Shown: one piece after another, positions 62,398-64,000 of the stretch
How positions within the stretch are numbered: position 1 is the stretch's first letter
How the letters are laid out: each line of letters starts with the position of its first letter
Assembly (NCBI RefSeq): GCF_000430685.1
Contig: NZ_KE387193.1
Coordinates: 144,607-208,606 of the forward strand
Length of the DNA: 64,000 nucleotides
DNA from: Tuberibacillus calidus DSM 17572
Lineage (GTDB): Bacteria > Bacillota > Bacilli > Bacillales > Sporolactobacillaceae
Reading direction: 5' to 3'
The notes under the pieces: model-generated
What the model saw: the letters and a program-made list of their open reading frames with translations, nothing else
Databases searched by the model: none
Told to the model about the DNA's origin: nothing
Program-made: the position numbers and the translations under genes

Positions 62398-62862
62398 ATG
62401 AAAATTGTTCCGATCCTCGGTCACGTCAAATATCATATTACCTTAGATCCGAGCAGCTGGATTTTTGATGACCGGAAAATTTCAGTGGAAGATTATGACG
62501 ACCCGAATTTTGATCTCGACGAATTCCTTAAAGCACAGAAAGACGAACGGGCCGGGGCTGCCCTTCCTCGCCTTGCCGCTTCCAAGCGAAAATACCGGAA
62601 GGAAGAATGGCTGACAAAGTCATTTGTCATGCCCGCTAAAATCTTTATTCAAAATGCAGAACCACTGGAAGAGGCCACCGCCATCCAGTTCAGCTTGACG
62701 AATGGACAAACCGCAACCGTACCATTAGAAGAAATGGAAGAAGGCGCTTTCCAATTCAGTCGTGATGGCAAACTCTTAACAGATGAAGGTCCGCTGATTT
62801 TCTTATGCCGCGGTAAAGATCGGGAACCGGTGGCTCAAATTGAAAAAATCACGGTCATCTAA
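62398..62862 (+). CDS. ylaL: YlaL-like protein
   Basis: A 154-residue cytoplasmic protein: opening MKIVPILGHVKYHITLDPSSWIFDDRKI, a hydrophilic middle, and a C-terminal part ATAIQFSLTNGQTATVPLEE...GPLIFLCRGKDREPVAQIEKITVI. It resembles YlaL of Bacillus, sometimes annotated as a peptidyl-prolyl isomerase; no catalytic motif is obvious, so function is unknown. It is near ylaN and ylaJ, as in B. subtilis. AAAGGTG precedes the ATG. Confidence 0.78.
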   Translation: MKIVPILGHVKYHITLDPSSWIFDDRKISVEDYDDPNFDLDEFLKAQKDERAGAALPRLAASKRKYRKEEWLTKSFVMPAKIFIQNAEPLEEATAIQFSLTNGQTATVPLEEMEEGAFQFSRDGKLLTDEGPLIFLCRGKDREPVAQIEKITVI

Positions 62863-62959
62863 CGGTGTCGATCCTTTTATTAAACATAGGAGTAACCGCA
62901 TCTGACTGCGTACTAACAAAAATGAGATAGCACGACCCTATTTTTCGATGACACGAAAA

Positions 62960-62989
62960 GAATAATGGCAGACGACCTTGCGGAAACTA
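62960..62989 (+). promoter_or_regulatory. Possible forespore promoter of ylaJ
   Basis: GAATA (62960-62964), 18 bases, GAAACTA (62983-62989), partly like sigma-G sites (GNATA/CATACTA). A start near 62996 would be 27 bases from the ATG. Confidence 0.35.
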
Positions 62990-63022
62990 AGGGATAAATT
63001 CGATCCTTTACAGGAGGCCAGG

Positions 63023-63577
63023 ATGATGTTTAAACGATTGTTATCCGCAAGTGTCGCTATCACTTTTCTCGTCGGCTGTGGCAACCAAAATGCTGACATG
63101 CAACAACAGAATAACGCGGTACACGAGGTCAAGCAAAGTGTCAATGAGCCGGCGAAAAAGCTCAACGGGCGTGAAATTTCCAAAAGACTCGTCGGGATTG
63201 CCACAGACATACCCGGTGTGAATCACGCCACAGCTGTCGTTGCTGGGGATTATGCCGTAGTGGGAATCGACGTCGACAAGAATTTAGATCAGACCCGGGT
63301 AGGCAGTATAAAAAATGCCGTTGCCAATGCCTTGAAAAATGATCCTTATGGTGCGAACGCAGTCGTCACAAGTGATCCGGATATCTACCAAAGATTGCGC
63401 AATATCGCAAAGCACATCCGCAATGGCAAACCGGCGTCGGGCATCGCCGAAGAATTATCCGCCATTGTCGAACGTATCGTCCCTGAAGTCCCCAATCGGC
63501 CGCTCACACCGAGCCAAAACATCGAAAATAAGCAACCACGCCCGTCCATTGACGAAAACCCCAAAAGAGCACGTTAA
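63023..63577 (+). CDS. ylaJ: YlaJ/YhcN-family sporulation lipoprotein
   Basis: A 184-residue protein with a lipoprotein signal (MMFKRLLSASVAITFLVGCGNQ, lipobox LVGC) and a YhcN/YlaJ domain (VGIATDIPGVNHATAVVAGDYAVVGIDVD...VANALKNDPYGANAVVTSDPD, about residues 60-150). The C-terminus is Pro/basic-rich. Family members are spore inner-membrane lipoproteins that affect germination. The start is 63023 or 63026, both behind AGGAGG. A reading from 62978 is rejected. Confidence 0.92.
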   Translation: MMFKRLLSASVAITFLVGCGNQNADMQQQNNAVHEVKQSVNEPAKKLNGREISKRLVGIATDIPGVNHATAVVAGDYAVVGIDVDKNLDQTRVGSIKNAVANALKNDPYGANAVVTSDPDIYQRLRNIAKHIRNGKPASGIAEELSAIVERIVPEVPNRPLTPSQNIENKQPRPSIDENPKRAR

Positions 63578-63588
63578 AGCATTAAATG

Positions 63589-63627
63589 AAGCGTTTGGCC
63601 CACATATCCCGGTCAAACGCTTTTTTC
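63589..63627 (+). terminator. ylaJ terminator
   Basis: The perfect 9-bp stem AAGCGTTTG (63589-63597)/CAAACGCTT (63614-63622), followed by TTTTCTTTTTT on the plus strand. Confidence 0.92.
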
Positions 63628-63741
63628 TTTTTTGCTGATAGCAAGGTAAGTCGCAAGAATCCACTTCTCTTATTTATCCGCAAAGAAGAACCTGCTAGTA
63701 TGTGTAAAATATTTCTCGAAGCAAAATGATGGAAAAAAATA

Positions 63742-63803
63742 GAGAAGGCACTCTAACATAAATGTATGCCACCAAGCAAATACATTTGAAGAGAGGCCTT
63801 CTC
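63742..63803 (+). promoter_or_regulatory. Hairpin covering the transposase ribosome-binding site
   Basis: Nested arms GAGAAGGC (63742-63749)/GCCTTCTC (63796-63803) and AAATGTAT (63760-63767)/ATACATTT (63780-63787) form a long hairpin that ends one base before the ATG. The Shine-Dalgarno GAGAGG (63791-63796) lies in the 3' arm and would be sequestered in read-through transcripts. Confidence 0.65.
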
Positions 63804-64000
63804 ATGGAAAACATTATACCAAAAATATACCAATTGTTAAATGAAACTCGCGATTTTATTTCGTTTGAAGAACAGCTTAAACGGCTGATGTACAGCACAT
63901 TTGCCGACGTGATGGGCATTGTCTTTGGTCAACTCGATGAAGCCATTGTGAATGAAAAAAGAAAAGAAGGATGGAAAAGAGAACGTAAAGATAAAAAGAC
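63804..64000 (+). mobile_element. ISLre2-family insertion sequence, 5' part of transposase
   Basis: The first 65 codons are present: MENIIPKIYQLLNETRDFIS, then FEEQLKRLMYSTFADVMGIV and a basic KEGWKRERKDKK. This N-terminus is characteristic of ISLre2 (UPF0236) transposases, which are about 450-500 residues long. The frame is open to the window edge. The left inverted repeat could not be located with certainty but should lie between the ylaJ terminator and 63740. Confidence 0.8.

Overview
The window is a stretch of core chromosome from an endospore-forming, aerobic low-GC Gram-positive bacterium of the order Bacillales. The evidence is sporulation genes in their usual places (spoIIGA-sigE-sigG, spoVD, spoVE, rsfA, ylbJ, ylmC/ymxH, ylaJ and a csfG-like forespore RNA), a meso-diaminopimelate-type MurE, bacillithiol synthesis (BshC), a caa3-type oxidase and T-box and PyrR leaders. 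Gene order largely follows Bacillus subtilis from ylaJ to pyrR, but the proteins diverge from B. subtilis, so this is another genus. Species cannot be fixed from the sequence alone.

Layout, left to right. Positions 1-10200, almost all on the minus strand: start of pyrR with its attenuator, rluD-type ylyB, lspA, ylyA, ileS with an isoleucine T-box, divIVA, ylmH, ylmG, sepF, ylmE, ylmD and ylmC. Positions 10500-13100: sigG, sigE, spoIIGA. Positions 13300-30800: a compact division and wall (dcw) cluster, mraZ-rsmH-ftsL-pbpB-spoVD-murE-murF-mraY-murD-spoVE-murG-divIB-ftsA-ftsZ. It lacks the murB, ylxW/ylxX and sbp genes found here in B. subtilis. Positions 30900-38800: bshC, panE, a three-gene biotin-dependent acyl-CoA carboxylase, rsfA, rpmF and a DUF177 gene. 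Positions 38900-50900: the ylb block (ylbM, L, K, J, coaD, rsmD, csfG, ylbG, F, E, D, C) plus a thioesterase, an M20 amidohydrolase, yugN and an acetyltransferase. Positions 50900-61700: a DUF420 protein, ctaF-E-D-C-B, pyruvate carboxylase and ftsW. Positions 61800-64000: ylaN, ylaL, ylaJ and the beginning of an ISLre2-type transposase.

The genes support lateral and septal wall synthesis, Z-ring assembly and anchoring (FtsZ, FtsA, SepF, DivIVA), the switch to compartment-specific sporulation transcription (SpoIIGA, sigma-E, sigma-G) and spore cortex synthesis (SpoVD, SpoVE). Regulation visible in the DNA includes a sigma-H-type promoter before ftsAZ, 10-bp-phased GTGG repeats before mraZ, forespore-type promoters before sigG and csfG, and a consensus sigma-A promoter before yceD-rpmF.

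No clearly new multi-gene system was found. The most notable non-coding material is: a csfG-type small RNA; a 172-bp REP/MITE-like element whose end supplies the last codons of ylyB; a dispersed intergenic family built on GGCTCTGCC/GGCAGAGCC; two elements of about 115 bp bounded by GGCTGACTC/GAGTCA(G/A)CC; and a hairpin covering the ribosome-binding site of the transposase.
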